Of a stretch of 64,000 nucleotides of DNA, positions 1 to 9,945 are shown piece by piece. The position numbers and the translations under genes are program-made. This DNA comes from Gammaproteobacteria bacterium (GTDB taxonomy: Bacteria > Pseudomonadota > Gammaproteobacteria > Tenderiales > Tenderiaceae), in the NCBI GenBank assembly GCA_016200485.1, contig JACQEP010000022.1, positions 23,778 through 87,777 on the forward strand, in the 5' to 3' direction. The notes under the pieces are model-generated. The model was given only the letters and a program-made list of their open reading frames with translations, did no database searches and had not been told where the DNA came from. Each line of letters begins with the position of its first letter. The first letter of the stretch is position 1.

Positions 1-1852
1 TGGTGTCATAAGCGGTATTCCAGAGCAGGTCGCCACGCAGACTCAGGTTGCGGGTGAGTTTTGCCTCGGCTTCGAGGATGGCATCGGTGTTGGTCGTGGT
101 ATCGAGTACGTCACCGCCGAGGCTGACTTTGCGATCGCGCAAATAGTAAATCTGACCGACAGTGGTGCGAAAGCGCTCGAAGCCATCATCTTGTTGCAAA
201 AACCGGGATGTCAGTGACAGGCTGACCTGCTCGGTGTCACCGACGCGATCACGGCCCGAGAAGCGGTTTTCCTGGAATAGCTGGGCACTGCTAAAACTAA
301 CTGTGCTCGAATCAAACACGGGTATCAGTGATTGATCTCGATAAGGTGTGTAAAGATAGAAAAGTTGTGGCTCGAAGGTCTGTAGTAATGAACTTCCAAA
401 GAAGTTCATGTCCCGTTCGAAGAACAGCCCCGAATCCAAGCTAAGGGTGGAAATGTTACGGTACGGACTTCGATCCGGCAACGGGTTATTTTCTTTTTCC
501 AGTTGATAATCCGTGTGGCGTAGTGTCAATTTTGGGATGAAAAAGCCGGCGGCGTTTTCCATCGGTAAACTGGCATAGGTAGCCAGGTCAAAGCGTTCAC
601 CGTTGAGATGATCTTGTTCGTGGAATCTTACCCATTCGCTATTGACCCCGTAGCGGAACCAGTCGACCGGGCTTGTGTCTGCCGTCAGTGCCACTTGCGG
701 TAGCCGCCGATAGGGGCGTGCACTGTAAGGGATGGTGTCATCGACGGTTTGATAATCCTGGGCTTGTGCCATCAGGTTGGCTGCGACAAAACTGTGATTA
801 ACTTTGACATGGCGCTCCAGCTGGCTGGTGCTGGTGGTTGATAGTGAGCTACTGAAATCGTGGAAATAATCTTTATCGGAGACACGGCTATAGTTGATGT
901 CGGAAGTCCAGTTCGGAGCAAAGGCGCCCGCGTGTTCAAAGTGGTTCAAGGTGCGTGTGGTACGCGTGGTTTGATCGTCAAGATATTCAGCACCAATCTT
1001 TCCCTTGCCATAATGCGTGAGATAACGGATTTCGTTAACCCATTGCAAACCGCGGGTGGTGTAATTATGGGGTGTGATGGTGGCATCCAATTGTGGATGG
1101 ATATTTAGATAGATCGGGATTGCGATATCGGTACCGTTGGTGCGGGAGGTGCCAATACTGGGCGGCAAGACGCCAGTTTTGCGCTCGTCAGTAATAGGAA
1201 AGTTGATGTAAGGAAAATAGAAAAATGGCAGCCCCTGAAAGCTGAGATACATGTTCCAGGCGCTGCCCATGCCGGAACCCTGATCCAGCGTCACGGTGCT
1301 GGCGCGCAACACCCAATCTTCATCGCCCGGATCGCAGGTGGTGTAGCTGGCATGCTTCAAGACTGTCACTTCGGGATTCAGCATCAGAATCCTGTCGCTT
1401 TCGCCGCGGCCATGGTGGCTTAAGAGATAATATTGCGTTTCAGTAAACTCACCGCTGTCATTATCGAGATTGATGCGACCAGACTGACCGTCAACGCGCA
1501 GATCCGGTGTTTCAAAGCGCAGGTTGCCGGTAGCGTTGACCCGGTTTTCAGTTTGAAAATAGGTGACCTCGTCGGCCAGTAGCCGCTCATAAGGGCGTTC
1601 AACGACCACGTTGCCGCTGAGCACCAGGCTCTGGTCCTGTTTCCCCTGGCTGGAGTCAGCGGTGAGTTGTGTCGGGGCCTGAGCTTTCGGGATCGTCGAG
1701 GAGGGGAATTCCGCGGTTGGCCAGCGATGGCATAAGGCCCAGGATTCGATAGCCCAGCTGTTGTTGCTCGCCAGCAGGCCGATGCCGAGTACCATCTGGG
1801 GCAGGCGGCGCGGTATCAGGGTTGCGGGTTTCGGGCTCAATGGGTTATGCAT
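1..1852 (-). CDS. lptD: LPS-assembly outer-membrane protein LptD, 3' part outside the window
   Basis: Reading the minus strand gives one open frame from about 1852 to base 1. It opens with a signal-like stretch (LGIGLLASNNSWA), followed by an OstA/LptA-like jellyroll region (LVLSGNVVVERPYERL, then FETPDLRVDGQSGRINL). A long aromatic beta-barrel follows, with typical LptD phrases such as FFYFPYINFPITDERKTG. A CD motif (TTCDPGDEDW) lies at the junction. LptD inserts lipopolysaccharide into the outer leaflet together with LptE. About 600 residues are visible and the C-terminus runs off the left edge. In-frame ATGs also exist at 1885 and 1909; 1852 is chosen because it places basic residues before the hydrophobic signal core, but no start has a clear ribosome site. 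It diverges from amgK. Confidence 0.9.
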   Translation of the reverse strand, partial: MHNPLSPKPATLIPRRLPQMVLGIGLLASNNSWAIESWALCHRWPTAEFPSSTIPKAQAPTQLTADSSQGKQDQSLVLSGNVVVERPYERLLADEVTYFQTENRVNATGNLRFETPDLRVDGQSGRINLDNDSGEFTETQYYLLSHHGRGESDRILMLNPEVTVLKHASYTTCDPGDEDWVLRASTVTLDQGSGMGSAWNMYLSFQGLPFFYFPYINFPITDERKTGVLPPSIGTSRTNGTDIAIPIYLNIHPQLDATITPHNYTTRGLQWVNEIRYLTHYGKGKIGAEYLDDQTTRTTRTLNHFEHAGAFAPNWTSDINYSRVSDKDYFHDFSSSLSTTSTSQLERHVKVNHSFVAANLMAQAQDYQTVDDTIPYSARPYRRLPQVALTADTSPVDWFRYGVNSEWVRFHEQDHLNGERFDLATYASLPMENAAGFFIPKLTLRHTDYQLEKENNPLPDRSPYRNISTLSLDSGLFFERDMNFFGSSLLQTFEPQLFYLYTPYRDQSLIPVFDSSTVSFSSAQLFQENRFSGRDRVGDTEQVSLSLTSRFLQQDDGFERFRTTVGQIYYLRDRKVSLGGDVLDTTTNTDAILEAEAKLTRNLSLRGDLLWNTAYDT

Positions 1853-2013
1853 GCTAGTAAACGTCAAGGCAGCCATGCTAATCATATTGTCTGGCGGAAG
1901 AAATCGCATAGAATGACCGCTGGCTACAGAACAAACTGCGCCAAGTATACCGTGTTCTCCCGTATTGCGGATGGGCCGGGATCGCTTTAGTAAGAGAATG
2001 TGAGGATCGGAAC

Positions 2014-3003
2014 GTGGATCAACGGCTGGAAGAGTTGTGTTACTGGTTGAAGAGCGACCTTGGGATCAAGGAGTTTGGTATCGCGCCAGCGTCCAGCGAT
2101 GCAAGTTTTCGCCGCTATTTTCGTGTCGATACCGGCACCGATACCTATATTGTCATGGATGCGCCGCCGGACAAGGAAGATTGCCGTCCCTTTGTGACCG
2201 TGGCGGCGGCGATGGGCGGCTTTGGCGTTAATGTCCCCAAGGTGTTGCAACAGGATTTGGGGCGGGGATTTTTGCTGCTCACGGATCTGGGGACACAGCA
2301 ATATCTCGGGGCCTTGTCGGCAGACACTGCGCCACGTTTATACGGCGATGCCATTGCTTCCCTGGTTCGTTTACAGAGCCACGGACCGATCGATTCAACA
2401 CTCTTGCCACCTTACGATCAGGCATTGCTGATGCGGGAGATGCAGTTGTTCCCGGACTGGTTCCTGGGTCGGCATTTAGGGGTGGTGTTAGGGCCAGCCG
2501 AGCGCGATGCGCTGGCCGAGAATTTCGATTGGTTGGCGCAACAAGCCCTGGCGCAGCCACGGGCATGGGTGCATCGTGACTATCATTCACGCAATTTGAT
2601 GGTGACCACGGCAGACAATCCCGGTGTGCTGGATTTTCAGGATGCGGTGATCGGCGCCGTCACTTATGATCTGGTTTCGTTATTGCGCGATTGTTATGTG
2701 GCTTGGCCATTGGCGCAGGTGCGGGCCTGGGTGCGCGATTATCATCGCCTGGCGACGGAGCACGGTATTCTGGACGGTGTTGAGTTCGAACAACTGTTAC
2801 GCTGGTTTGATGCGATGGGTGTGCAGCGTCATCTCAAAGCGATTGGTATTTTTGCCCGCCTGAATCATCGTGACGGCAAACCGGGTTATCTCAATGATAT
2901 TCCGCGCACGTTGCGTTATGTGGTGGATGTCGTGGCGCACGAGCCGCAGTTAAAGGAATTGCGGCGGCTGATTGAAGAAAAGGTGCTGCCGAGGTTTGGT
3001 TAG
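2014..3003 (+). CDS. amgK: N-acetylmuramate/N-acetylglucosamine sugar kinase (AmgK-type phosphotransferase)
   Basis: A 329-residue aminoglycoside-phosphotransferase-fold kinase. The catalytic loop is visible as WVHRDYHSRNLM (Brenner-type HRDYHxxN), and the metal-binding motif as LDFQDAVIG, with a nucleotide-loop region near the N-terminus (SSDASFRRYFRV). AmgK phosphorylates anomeric MurNAc/GlcNAc for cell-wall recycling and normally works with the uridylyltransferase MurU. The divergent lptD neighbour is the usual context for this family. The start is GTG, supported by GAGG about 9 bases upstream. MurU is not next to it here: after the stop comes a repeat and then unrelated genes on the other strand. 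Family is certain; sugar specificity rests on context. Confidence 0.83.
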   Translation: MDQRLEELCYWLKSDLGIKEFGIAPASSDASFRRYFRVDTGTDTYIVMDAPPDKEDCRPFVTVAAAMGGFGVNVPKVLQQDLGRGFLLLTDLGTQQYLGALSADTAPRLYGDAIASLVRLQSHGPIDSTLLPPYDQALLMREMQLFPDWFLGRHLGVVLGPAERDALAENFDWLAQQALAQPRAWVHRDYHSRNLMVTTADNPGVLDFQDAVIGAVTYDLVSLLRDCYVAWPLAQVRAWVRDYHRLATEHGILDGVEFEQLLRWFDAMGVQRHLKAIGIFARLNHRDGKPGYLNDIPRTLRYVVDVVAHEPQLKELRRLIEEKVLPRFG

Positions 3004-3010
3004 AATTAAA

Positions 3011-3239
3011 AACCTAACGCGGACGAGTGCATGGATGCACGAGGTAGGGCAACGCCGGGAGCAATTGCCGAGACGCGGAGGCGCAGAGAACGCGGAGAAG
3101 AATAAAATTAACCGCGAAGGGAGTCATGTGGAAATTTCTCTCGCTGTTTGAACATCGCGATTTTTTATGCGCACCTTTACATCCTTTGCGGCTAACAAGG
3201 TTTTCTCTGCGCCTCCGCGTCTCTGCGTTGGATTTTAAA
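3011..3239. repeat. Composite inverted-repeat element containing a two-hairpin REP-like unit
   Basis: The outer arms are imperfect inverted copies: AGACGCGGAGGCGCAGAGAA near 3071-3090, and its complement at 3208-3227 ending in GCGTTGGATTTT. Inside the left arm (about 3019-3072) sits a unit with the palindrome GTGCATGGATGCAC and a GTAG-flanked hairpin (GGGCAAC...TTGCC). The same left-end arrangement recurs at 40846 and the inner unit alone at 48251. No coding sequence is evident inside. Confidence 0.6.
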
Positions 3240-3245
3240 AAGGAT

Positions 3246-3593
3246 TTATTTGCGATACCGCATCCGGGTGCCATGCAGCAGCGATAGCTCGATCTCTGCG
3301 GCATCCAGTTCCGGTGGAAAGAAAGTGCCGGAAATCTTGGCGGCATTGATGCTTGAGCCTTCAAGATTGGCATTGGTGAAATCGATGCCGCGGAGGTCGG
3401 ATTGCCGAAAGTAGCAGTCGCGCAGATCCAGTCCTTCGGCATCCAGGCCGCGCAGGTCCACACCGCGAAAATCACAGTTCTTCAGATCGATTTTTTTATT
3501 CGCTGCTTTTTGCCTGTTAAAATCATCGATCTTGCCGTCGCGTAACAATCGATAATAGGGGTCGTCATTCTTTAATTTTGGGGCATCAGCCAT
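3246..3593 (-). CDS. Small pentapeptide-repeat protein
   Basis: 115 residues. From about residue 34 there are roughly ten consecutive five-residue steps of the A(D/N)LXX kind (DLKNC DFRGV DLRGL DAEGL DLRDC YFRQS DLRGI DFTNA NLEGS), which fold into a right-handed quadrilateral beta-helix. The N-terminal 30 residues are charged and not repeat-like. No signal peptide, so probably cytoplasmic. A very strong ribosome site (GGAGGTGATAT before ATG) supports the start. It lies 20 bases downstream of the PilZ-like gene start region on the same strand order and may be transcribed with its neighbours. Specific function is unknown; pentapeptide proteins range from gyrase protectants to scaffold modules. 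Confidence 0.75.
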   Translation of the reverse strand: MADAPKLKNDDPYYRLLRDGKIDDFNRQKAANKKIDLKNCDFRGVDLRGLDAEGLDLRDCYFRQSDLRGIDFTNANLEGSSINAAKISGTFFPPELDAAEIELSLLHGTRMRYRK

Positions 3594-3613
3594 ATATCAC
3601 CTCCAGCCACAGG

Positions 3614-5476
3614 TTATCGAAACAGTTTTGAATCACGGCGCGTATCCTGCAAATCACTGCGTTGATGGTCGTCCGATGGCGCCTCAACGATCTCAAATTG
3701 ATATTGCGAGAAGGCGCTGGTGGATTCCAGTTGCCGTATCAGTCGAATGTGTAACAGCTTATGGTTCATGGTCAGGAGTAATACCGAGCCAATATCGTAG
3801 ACGGCAGAGGGGACAATGAGGGTGGTGGGGTGTTGACCGGGATCAAGGCCCGGCACAATCAACGAGCGATAATATTCGCCGCCGCGACCGATGCCCATCA
3901 CGGCCTTTGTCGCCACGGACAGTGCGTCTTTGGCGATAATGCGGACACCTAATTCAATGCCCGGCGTTTCCTGAATTTTCATCCAACGCACGACACCGAT
4001 AGCCCATTCCTTGGAGTTATCGTCAGTCTTGGCACCAATCAATTCACCGACACGTGCCGGAAAATTACTGGAGGAGGGACAAAACAGGCCGAATCCGCCC
4101 TGATTGACGTTGCGCAGTTCGCAGCCATGAACGTCAAATTCCTCCTGGTTGAGATTGGTAAAGTCTTGAACTGTCTGTTCCGAAGTGGCGTAGACCTTGA
4201 TCCACATGTCTTTGGTATCAGTTTGATCAGTGGTATTGAATTTGGAGGTGCGGGGCTGATTGATTCCTGTTTTTAAGCGCAGCGACTGATCATCCGTTTC
4301 CCACGGTTTGTGTGTCTCTGGTGTGAGTTCCAATGATGATTTGGCGCTCGGGGCATCGGCTTGCCGGCCGCGCAACCGAAGCTCAAGCTGCTCCGGGAAG
4401 AAGGGTTCTTTGTCGCTGATGAAATGATGGGCGGCGGTGAGGCCACACAGTAACTGCGCAGGCGCCTGTTTTGGTTTGCGGTGACTCATCCGTTCCCGCC
4501 GCACGCCCCAGGATTCGATCCAGCGAAAATACATGTCGCGTTCCATGCGTTGAGCGAGGCTGCTTTGGCGAGTTGTATTTTTAGCTTCGATAGTGAGGCG
4601 GCGAATTTCGTTTTCCAGTGACCCAATCAGCGATTTGATTTCCAGCAGCCGTCCCTCTTTGGGGCGGATTTTGGTGTTGGTTTTGGGGGCGTACATCGGT
4701 GGTGCATCCATTTCCAAATCAATGAACAATCGGCCCTCAGGCAAAGCAGCCCCGCCCAGAGCAATGATCTCGCAGTGATGGCACCAGTCTTTAAGCAGTT
4801 GGAACAATTTTATCGCTTCGCCCTGCATTAAATGATAGGGGTTGGCCAGGCTTAACAAAATGATGCGCTTATATGAATTGGCGATAGTCGCCGGATTGGG
4901 TTCTTTGGCCGATGCGACTGAGTTAAGCGTGATTTGGTGGAGCTGATTTTGTTCGGCGTGAAGATAGAGTTGATTCACTTCCTGCCAGATGTGTTTGGGT
5001 TCGGGGGTATACAGGGCGTAGCCGTCGACGATTAAGCGCGAGAGAAAACTCAGAGCGTAATAAATCGCTTGTGAGAGATAAGCCGATCCGCCGCCGGTGG
5101 CGATTTGATCTTCGTGCAGCTCGTTGACCACGATCTTGTAGCCATAACTCATTTCCAGCCAAAGGTTGCGAATGAGTTGCGCTACCTGTGCGCGTTTGTC
5201 TGTTAACGGCAGCGGTGCGTTGATGTAACTGGTGTGCAAGGAACTGGTAATGTCTTCCAGCAGCGGCAGGATCATGTCCATGATCTGGACGCGCACTTGG
5301 ACGTTCAGCGGGGCGCGATTGAGTTTGTGCAACAGTTGCACGATGCGCTGGCAGCATTCGCCCGTATTGGCGAGGGGGAGTCCCTTGATGAAGCCACGGA
5401 TTTGTTCAATGTTGGGGTCGAACGATACCGCCGGGTTGCTGTTACGCTGCGGCGTGCTTAGTTTAAGTGATTTCAT
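3614..5476 (-). CDS. PilZ-like domain protein, conserved hypothetical
   Basis: 620 residues, soluble, no signal peptide. The N-terminal ~350 residues are helical and rich in Leu, Gln and charged residues, with no motif I recognise. About residues 440-530 look like a PilZ beta-barrel (DVHGCELRNVNQGGFGLF, later IGVVRWMKI and ELGVRII), the layout of c-di-GMP receptor domains. The canonical upstream RxxxR arginine pair is not obvious, so nucleotide binding is uncertain. The final ~100 residues form another beta-rich region. Long proteins of this type occur in gammaproteobacteria as uncharacterised PilZ proteins. The gene follows the RND pump operon on the same strand with a gap of about 130 bases. 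Confidence 0.6.
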   Translation of the reverse strand: MKSLKLSTPQRNSNPAVSFDPNIEQIRGFIKGLPLANTGECCQRIVQLLHKLNRAPLNVQVRVQIMDMILPLLEDITSSLHTSYINAPLPLTDKRAQVAQLIRNLWLEMSYGYKIVVNELHEDQIATGGGSAYLSQAIYYALSFLSRLIVDGYALYTPEPKHIWQEVNQLYLHAEQNQLHQITLNSVASAKEPNPATIANSYKRIILLSLANPYHLMQGEAIKLFQLLKDWCHHCEIIALGGAALPEGRLFIDLEMDAPPMYAPKTNTKIRPKEGRLLEIKSLIGSLENEIRRLTIEAKNTTRQSSLAQRMERDMYFRWIESWGVRRERMSHRKPKQAPAQLLCGLTAAHHFISDKEPFFPEQLELRLRGRQADAPSAKSSLELTPETHKPWETDDQSLRLKTGINQPRTSKFNTTDQTDTKDMWIKVYATSEQTVQDFTNLNQEEFDVHGCELRNVNQGGFGLFCPSSSNFPARVGELIGAKTDDNSKEWAIGVVRWMKIQETPGIELGVRIIAKDALSVATKAVMGIGRGGEYYRSLIVPGLDPGQHPTTLIVPSAVYDIGSVLLLTMNHKLLHIRLIRQLESTSAFSQYQFEIVEAPSDDHQRSDLQDTRRDSKLFR

Positions 5477-5604
5477 GGCGGGTGAAGTTTGCTCCTTAAA
5501 CGCCAGCTAACTTGTCAGGTTACAGTACTCGATATAGGTATATCGGAACAACTTCGGATTTCATAACTCATTGCTTGATATTGGAATCCGCCCCAATTTG
5601 TGGT

Positions 5605-8600
5605 TTAACCGTCCGTGACCGGTCTGGCGGTCTTGGGGTGGCGTTCCCGTCCCAACAGCGTATAAGCGGTGGGGATGACAAACAGCGTCAGCAGGGTGCC
5701 CAGCAGCAGGCCGCCCACAATCACCCAGCCGATAGGACGGCGGCTCTCGGCACCGGCACCCACGGCCAAGGCCAGGGGGACCGCGCCCAGCACCATCGCC
5801 CCGGTGGTCATCAGGATCGGCCGCAGGCGCAGGGTGGCGGCTTCGATCACGGCCTCTTTGAGAGCTACTCCCTGGTCGCGCAGGGTATTAGCGAAATCCA
5901 CCATCAGTATGCCGTGTTTGGTGATCAGACCGACCAGCATCACCAGGCCGATCTGGCTATAGACGTTAAGGGTGCCATGCGTCAGCAATAGCGCCAGCAG
6001 CGCCCCGGTCATCGCCAGCGGGACGGTGAGCATGATTACTAACGGACTAACAAAGCTCTCGAACTGAGCTGCCAGCACCAGGTAGATAAAGGCCAGGGCC
6101 AATAGGAAGGTGACATACATGGTGGCGCCCGATTCCTTGAATTCCCGCGACTGGCCGGCATAATCGGTCTGCACGCCTTCGCTAACCGTCTCTTTGGCCG
6201 TTTGTTCCATGAAGGCCAGCGCCTGACCCAGCGAGTAACCGGGGGCGACGTTAGCAGAAATAATCGCGGCGCGTAGGCGGTTGTAATGGTTAAGTTCCTT
6301 AGGGGCCACGGTTTCGCGTACGCCGACCAGGTTATCCAGTTGCACCAGCTTGCCTTCCTTGTTGCGGACAAAGATGGCACGCAGGTCGCCGGGGCGCGTG
6401 CGGTCGCTGTCGGCCAGTTGCACAATCACGTCGTATTGCTCGCCTTCCTGCTTAAAGCGCGTTACTTGGCGCCCGCCCAACATCGTCTCCAAGGTGCGGC
6501 CGACCTGGTCGACGTCGACGCCCACATCGGCCACCTTGTCGCGGTTGAGCTTCACCTCCAGTTGCGGTTTGTTGAGCTTGAGGTCGGAATCTGGATTGAT
6601 TAATCCAGGATAGCCGCGCAATTTGCCCATCAACTTGTCGACCACCTTTTCCAGTTCGGGATAGGAGTTGGCCTGGACCACGAATTGTACCGGCGGGTCG
6701 CGGAACCCCTGTCCCAGCGACGGTGGTTGCACAAGAAAGGCCATCACGCCCGGCAGTCCCATCATCTGCGGCATTAAACCGCCGATGATCTCCGGTACGC
6801 CGCGCTGCCGTTCTTCCCATGGCTTCATGCTGACAAAGGAAAGGGCGAAATTCACCGGATTGGGGCGTTGTAAGCCGGGCGCCACCACCATGAAGAAGTT
6901 GTTGATCTCAGGTACTTGGCGGTACATATTCTCAATCTCGCGCGCATAGCCATCGGTGTAGCTGAGGGTGGAGCCCTCGGGGGCGATCATAATGCCGACG
7001 AACAAACCGCGATCTTCCACTGGCGCCAGTTCGGAATTGAGTTGTTTGTAAATCCACACCATCGCACCTGCGGTCACCACAAACACCAATACCACCAACC
7101 ACCGTGCATTCAGTGTGCGGCTCAACGCTGTGCGATAGCCGTTGCGCACAGCATCAAAACCACGCTCCATCACGTTGTAGAGCGTACCGTGCTGAGTTTG
7201 TTGGCGCAGAATTTTCGACGCCATCATCGGCGTCAGCGTCAAGGCCACGAAACCAGACACCAATACTGCCGCCGTCACCGTCAACGCGAACTCGGTAAAC
7301 AGGCGGCCGGTGTTGCCAGTCATGAAGGCCAGTGGCGTAAACACAGCGGCCAAGGTCAAGGTCATGGCGATCACGGCGAAACCAATTTCCTTACTGCCGG
7401 CAAAGGCGGCCTGCAATGGCGATTTGCCTAGCTCGATATGGCGATGCACATTTTCCAGCATCACGATGGCATCGTCCACCACCAGACCAATCGCCAGCAC
7501 CAGGCCCAATACCGTTAGTACGTTGATGCTAAAGCCCAAGGCGTAAAGAAAAATGAAGGCGCCGATCAGTGAGACTGGGATGGTGACAAACGGAATGAAC
7601 GTCGCGCGGCCTGAGCGCAGGAACAGAAAGATCACGAGCACCACTAATACGAGTGCTTCGGCCATGGTCTCGTAGACGGCCTTGATCGAGCGTTCGATGA
7701 ATATTGACTGATCGAAACCGATCTGGAGTTTCATCCCTGCGGGTAGTCCGGCCTGAATGCGTGGCAGTTCCTTCTTCACCGCCTGTGCCACCTCCAGCGT
7801 GTTGGCAGTGGATTGTTTTACCACTCCCAACCCGACCGCCGGGTTGCCTTTCACACGCACAGAGTTACGTTCATCCTCAGCGCCGATCTCGGCCCGGCCC
7901 ACGTCTTTGAGACGGACCGGATAGCCATTGACCTCGCGCACAATCAGATTTTCAAACTCTGCTGGTGTGCGCATGTCGGTGACGGTGAGTACGGTGAATT
8001 CGCGTTGTTTGCTCTCGATGCGCCCCGACGGCACTTGTAAATTCTGGGCCCGCAACGCGCTTTCGACATCCTGTGGCGTCAGGCCGTAGCCGGCGAGCCG
8101 GTCACGATCCAGCCAGATGCGCATGGCATAGCGCCGTTCGCCGCCGATGATGACACTTGCAACGCCGGGTAACGTTTGCAGCCGGTCTTTGACGAAACGC
8201 GAAGCGTAATCCGTGATCTGCAGTGCTGAGTGTTTATCGCTGGAGAAGGCGATCCAGATCACCGGTTGAGCATCGGCCTCGATTTTGGCCACTACCGACT
8301 CATCGGCATCGGCGGGTAACAAACCTCGCGCCCGCGCCACACGGTCGCGCACGTCATTGGCGCCGGCATCGGGATCGCGCGTGCGTATGAATTCAATGGT
8401 GATTTGGCTGACCTCTTCGCGACTGACCGACTTTAACGTCTTGATGCCTTCGATACCGGCGAGCGAATCTTCCAGCGGCTTGGTGATCTGACTCTCGATG
8501 ACTTCGGCGCTGGCGCCGGTGTAAACCGTGCGTACCGAAACCACGGGCGAATCAATGTTCGGATATTCGCGCACCGACAGGCGTTGATACGAGATGATGC

Positions 8601-8673
8601 CGATGAGTACGATCATCAGGCTCATCACCGTAGCCAACACCGGTCGGCGGATGGAGAGATCAGATAACACCAT
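5605..8673 (-). CDS. RND multidrug efflux permease, HAE1 family (MexF/AcrB-like)
   Basis: 1022 residues, full length for the hydrophobe/amphiphile efflux class. TM1 is near residues 11-28. The proton-relay aspartates in TM4 are visible as GLVVDDAIVMLENVHRH (D400, D401). The second porter half begins after a second hydrophobic segment near 525, and the C-terminal membrane block ends around residue 1010. It acts in the inner membrane as a trimer that passes substrates through an adaptor to a TolC-type channel. The adaptor is encoded immediately upstream with a 3-base gap. No outer-membrane channel gene is in the window. Substrate cannot be read from sequence. Confidence 0.92.
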   Translation of the reverse strand: MVLSDLSIRRPVLATVMSLMIVLIGIISYQRLSVREYPNIDSPVVSVRTVYTGASAEVIESQITKPLEDSLAGIEGIKTLKSVSREEVSQITIEFIRTRDPDAGANDVRDRVARARGLLPADADESVVAKIEADAQPVIWIAFSSDKHSALQITDYASRFVKDRLQTLPGVASVIIGGERRYAMRIWLDRDRLAGYGLTPQDVESALRAQNLQVPSGRIESKQREFTVLTVTDMRTPAEFENLIVREVNGYPVRLKDVGRAEIGAEDERNSVRVKGNPAVGLGVVKQSTANTLEVAQAVKKELPRIQAGLPAGMKLQIGFDQSIFIERSIKAVYETMAEALVLVVLVIFLFLRSGRATFIPFVTIPVSLIGAFIFLYALGFSINVLTVLGLVLAIGLVVDDAIVMLENVHRHIELGKSPLQAAFAGSKEIGFAVIAMTLTLAAVFTPLAFMTGNTGRLFTEFALTVTAAVLVSGFVALTLTPMMASKILRQQTQHGTLYNVMERGFDAVRNGYRTALSRTLNARWLVVLVFVVTAGAMVWIYKQLNSELAPVEDRGLFVGIMIAPEGSTLSYTDGYAREIENMYRQVPEINNFFMVVAPGLQRPNPVNFALSFVSMKPWEERQRGVPEIIGGLMPQMMGLPGVMAFLVQPPSLGQGFRDPPVQFVVQANSYPELEKVVDKLMGKLRGYPGLINPDSDLKLNKPQLEVKLNRDKVADVGVDVDQVGRTLETMLGGRQVTRFKQEGEQYDVIVQLADSDRTRPGDLRAIFVRNKEGKLVQLDNLVGVRETVAPKELNHYNRLRAAIISANVAPGYSLGQALAFMEQTAKETVSEGVQTDYAGQSREFKESGATMYVTFLLALAFIYLVLAAQFESFVSPLVIMLTVPLAMTGALLALLLTHGTLNVYSQIGLVMLVGLITKHGILMVDFANTLRDQGVALKEAVIEAATLRLRPILMTTGAMVLGAVPLALAVGAGAESRRPIGWVIVGGLLLGTLLTLFVIPTAYTLLGRERHPKTARPVTDG

Positions 8674-8676
8674 AGT

Positions 8677-9726
8677 CTATTTCTTCCCCGCCGGTTTTAT
8701 TGGCCCTTGCACCATCACCGGCATGCCGTCGCCAAACAGCTTCATGCCGTCGGTGACCACGATGTCGCCAGCCTTGACGCCATCCACCACCTCAACCTCG
8801 CCGTTGCGCCGTTGCCCTAGTTGCACCGGCGTCCGCATGGCCTTGCCGTCCACCACCTTGAACACGAACATATCTTGTCCCTTGGGGACGATGGCTTGCT
8901 CCGGCACTACCAAGGCATCGGCGCGCTCGCCCAGCGGTAGCGCAACGCGGGCGAACATGCCCGGGCGCAGCTCACCTTTAGTGTTGGATAAGCGGGCGCG
9001 TACGTTGATGCTGCGTGTCGCCGCCTCCACCGCCGTATCCAACGCATAGATACGGCCGGAATAGGTCTTGCCGACACGAGCATCTACGGTCAGGGTAATA
9101 TCCTGGCCAGGCCGGAGCTTGGCGATGTGAACCTCAGGGACTTGGAACTCGACTTGGATCGGATTGATCTTTTCCAGGGTGGCGATGGCCTGGTTCTTGT
9201 CCACCAAAGCCCCCGGGCTTACCTGGCGCAACCCCATCATGCCGTCAAACGGCGCCGTGATCACCGTCTTGTCGAAACGAACTTTATCGAGCGTCTCTTT
9301 TGCCTTGGCCTGATCCAGGCGCGCTTGCGCCTGATCCAAATCCTGGCGGCTCGACAGCCCTTTGCCAAACAGCTCGGTCAGACGATCGAACGTCAGCTGT
9401 GCGATACGCACTTCTGAGCTGCTGGACGCCAGTTGCGCCTGAGTTTCAGCGGGATCCAGGCTCACCAATTTGGCGCCTTTCTTTACGGTCTGGCCTTCGG
9501 TGAAGTGGATCTGGAGGATGCGCCCCTCGATTTCCGATTTCATCACCACAGTTTCGTCAGCCCGCAATGAGCCCACGGCAGTGACAGATTTCGTCAGCGA
9601 AACAGTTCTGACGGCCTGGGCCCGTACCGGCGTTGGCGGGGGTTTGTCACCTTGCGGCCACGGCGGAGCCGCGAAGGATATGCCGGTCACAAAAACCAAA
9701 ATTAACGCTGAATAGTGGATACGCAT
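8677..9726 (-). CDS. RND efflux periplasmic adaptor (membrane fusion protein)
   Basis: About 349 residues from the chosen ATG at 9726, which gives a clean signal peptide (MRIHYSALILVFVTGISFA). An upstream in-frame ATG at 9807 would bury the signal, so it is rejected. The domains run in the usual order: barrel-sandwich/lipoyl half (GRILQIHFTEGQTVKKG), alpha hairpin (about 100-150, rich in Gln, Ala and Arg), second lipoyl half (TAPFDGMMGLRQVSPGALV), beta-barrel, and membrane-proximal domain. It links the RND permease at 5605-8673 to an outer-membrane channel. The two genes form an operon whose promoter must lie in the 9727-10034 gap, divergent from the cytochrome gene. Confidence 0.9.
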   Translation of the reverse strand: MRIHYSALILVFVTGISFAAPPWPQGDKPPPTPVRAQAVRTVSLTKSVTAVGSLRADETVVMKSEIEGRILQIHFTEGQTVKKGAKLVSLDPAETQAQLASSSSEVRIAQLTFDRLTELFGKGLSSRQDLDQAQARLDQAKAKETLDKVRFDKTVITAPFDGMMGLRQVSPGALVDKNQAIATLEKINPIQVEFQVPEVHIAKLRPGQDITLTVDARVGKTYSGRIYALDTAVEAATRSINVRARLSNTKGELRPGMFARVALPLGERADALVVPEQAIVPKGQDMFVFKVVDGKAMRTPVQLGQRRNGEVEVVDGVKAGDIVVTDGMKLFGDGMPVMVQGPIKPAGKK

Positions 9727-9945
9727 GTCTGGATTAACCCTGATTTCTATATATGATGAATATCGGTGGCGGCCGTTTGTGGTTCCCCATTTATAGGATA
9801 ATGCCATGTCATCGCAATGATTACCCCACCCGAATTTATGGGCGCAACGCCAATTATCTTACAGGACTGTACACTTTAACCAAGTTCGCCTATCAGCATC
9901 ATTTTGTACCAGAAAAAATTTCACGAGCGGGGTTATGGGGGTTGC

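Noticed and set aside
860..1108. Plus-strand frame of 82 codons
   Set aside because: It is antisense to lptD, whose minus-strand translation is continuous and recognisable.
3014..3475. Minus-strand frame of 153 codons
   Set aside because: It runs through the repeat element and overlaps the pentapeptide gene in another frame; its sequence is the translated repeat.
5512..5991. Plus-strand frame of 159 codons, and similar long frames at 6916 and 20406
   Set aside because: Antisense to rpoD-type or RND genes with strong codon bias, which creates long opposite frames; compositions are Gln/His/Arg-rich without motifs.
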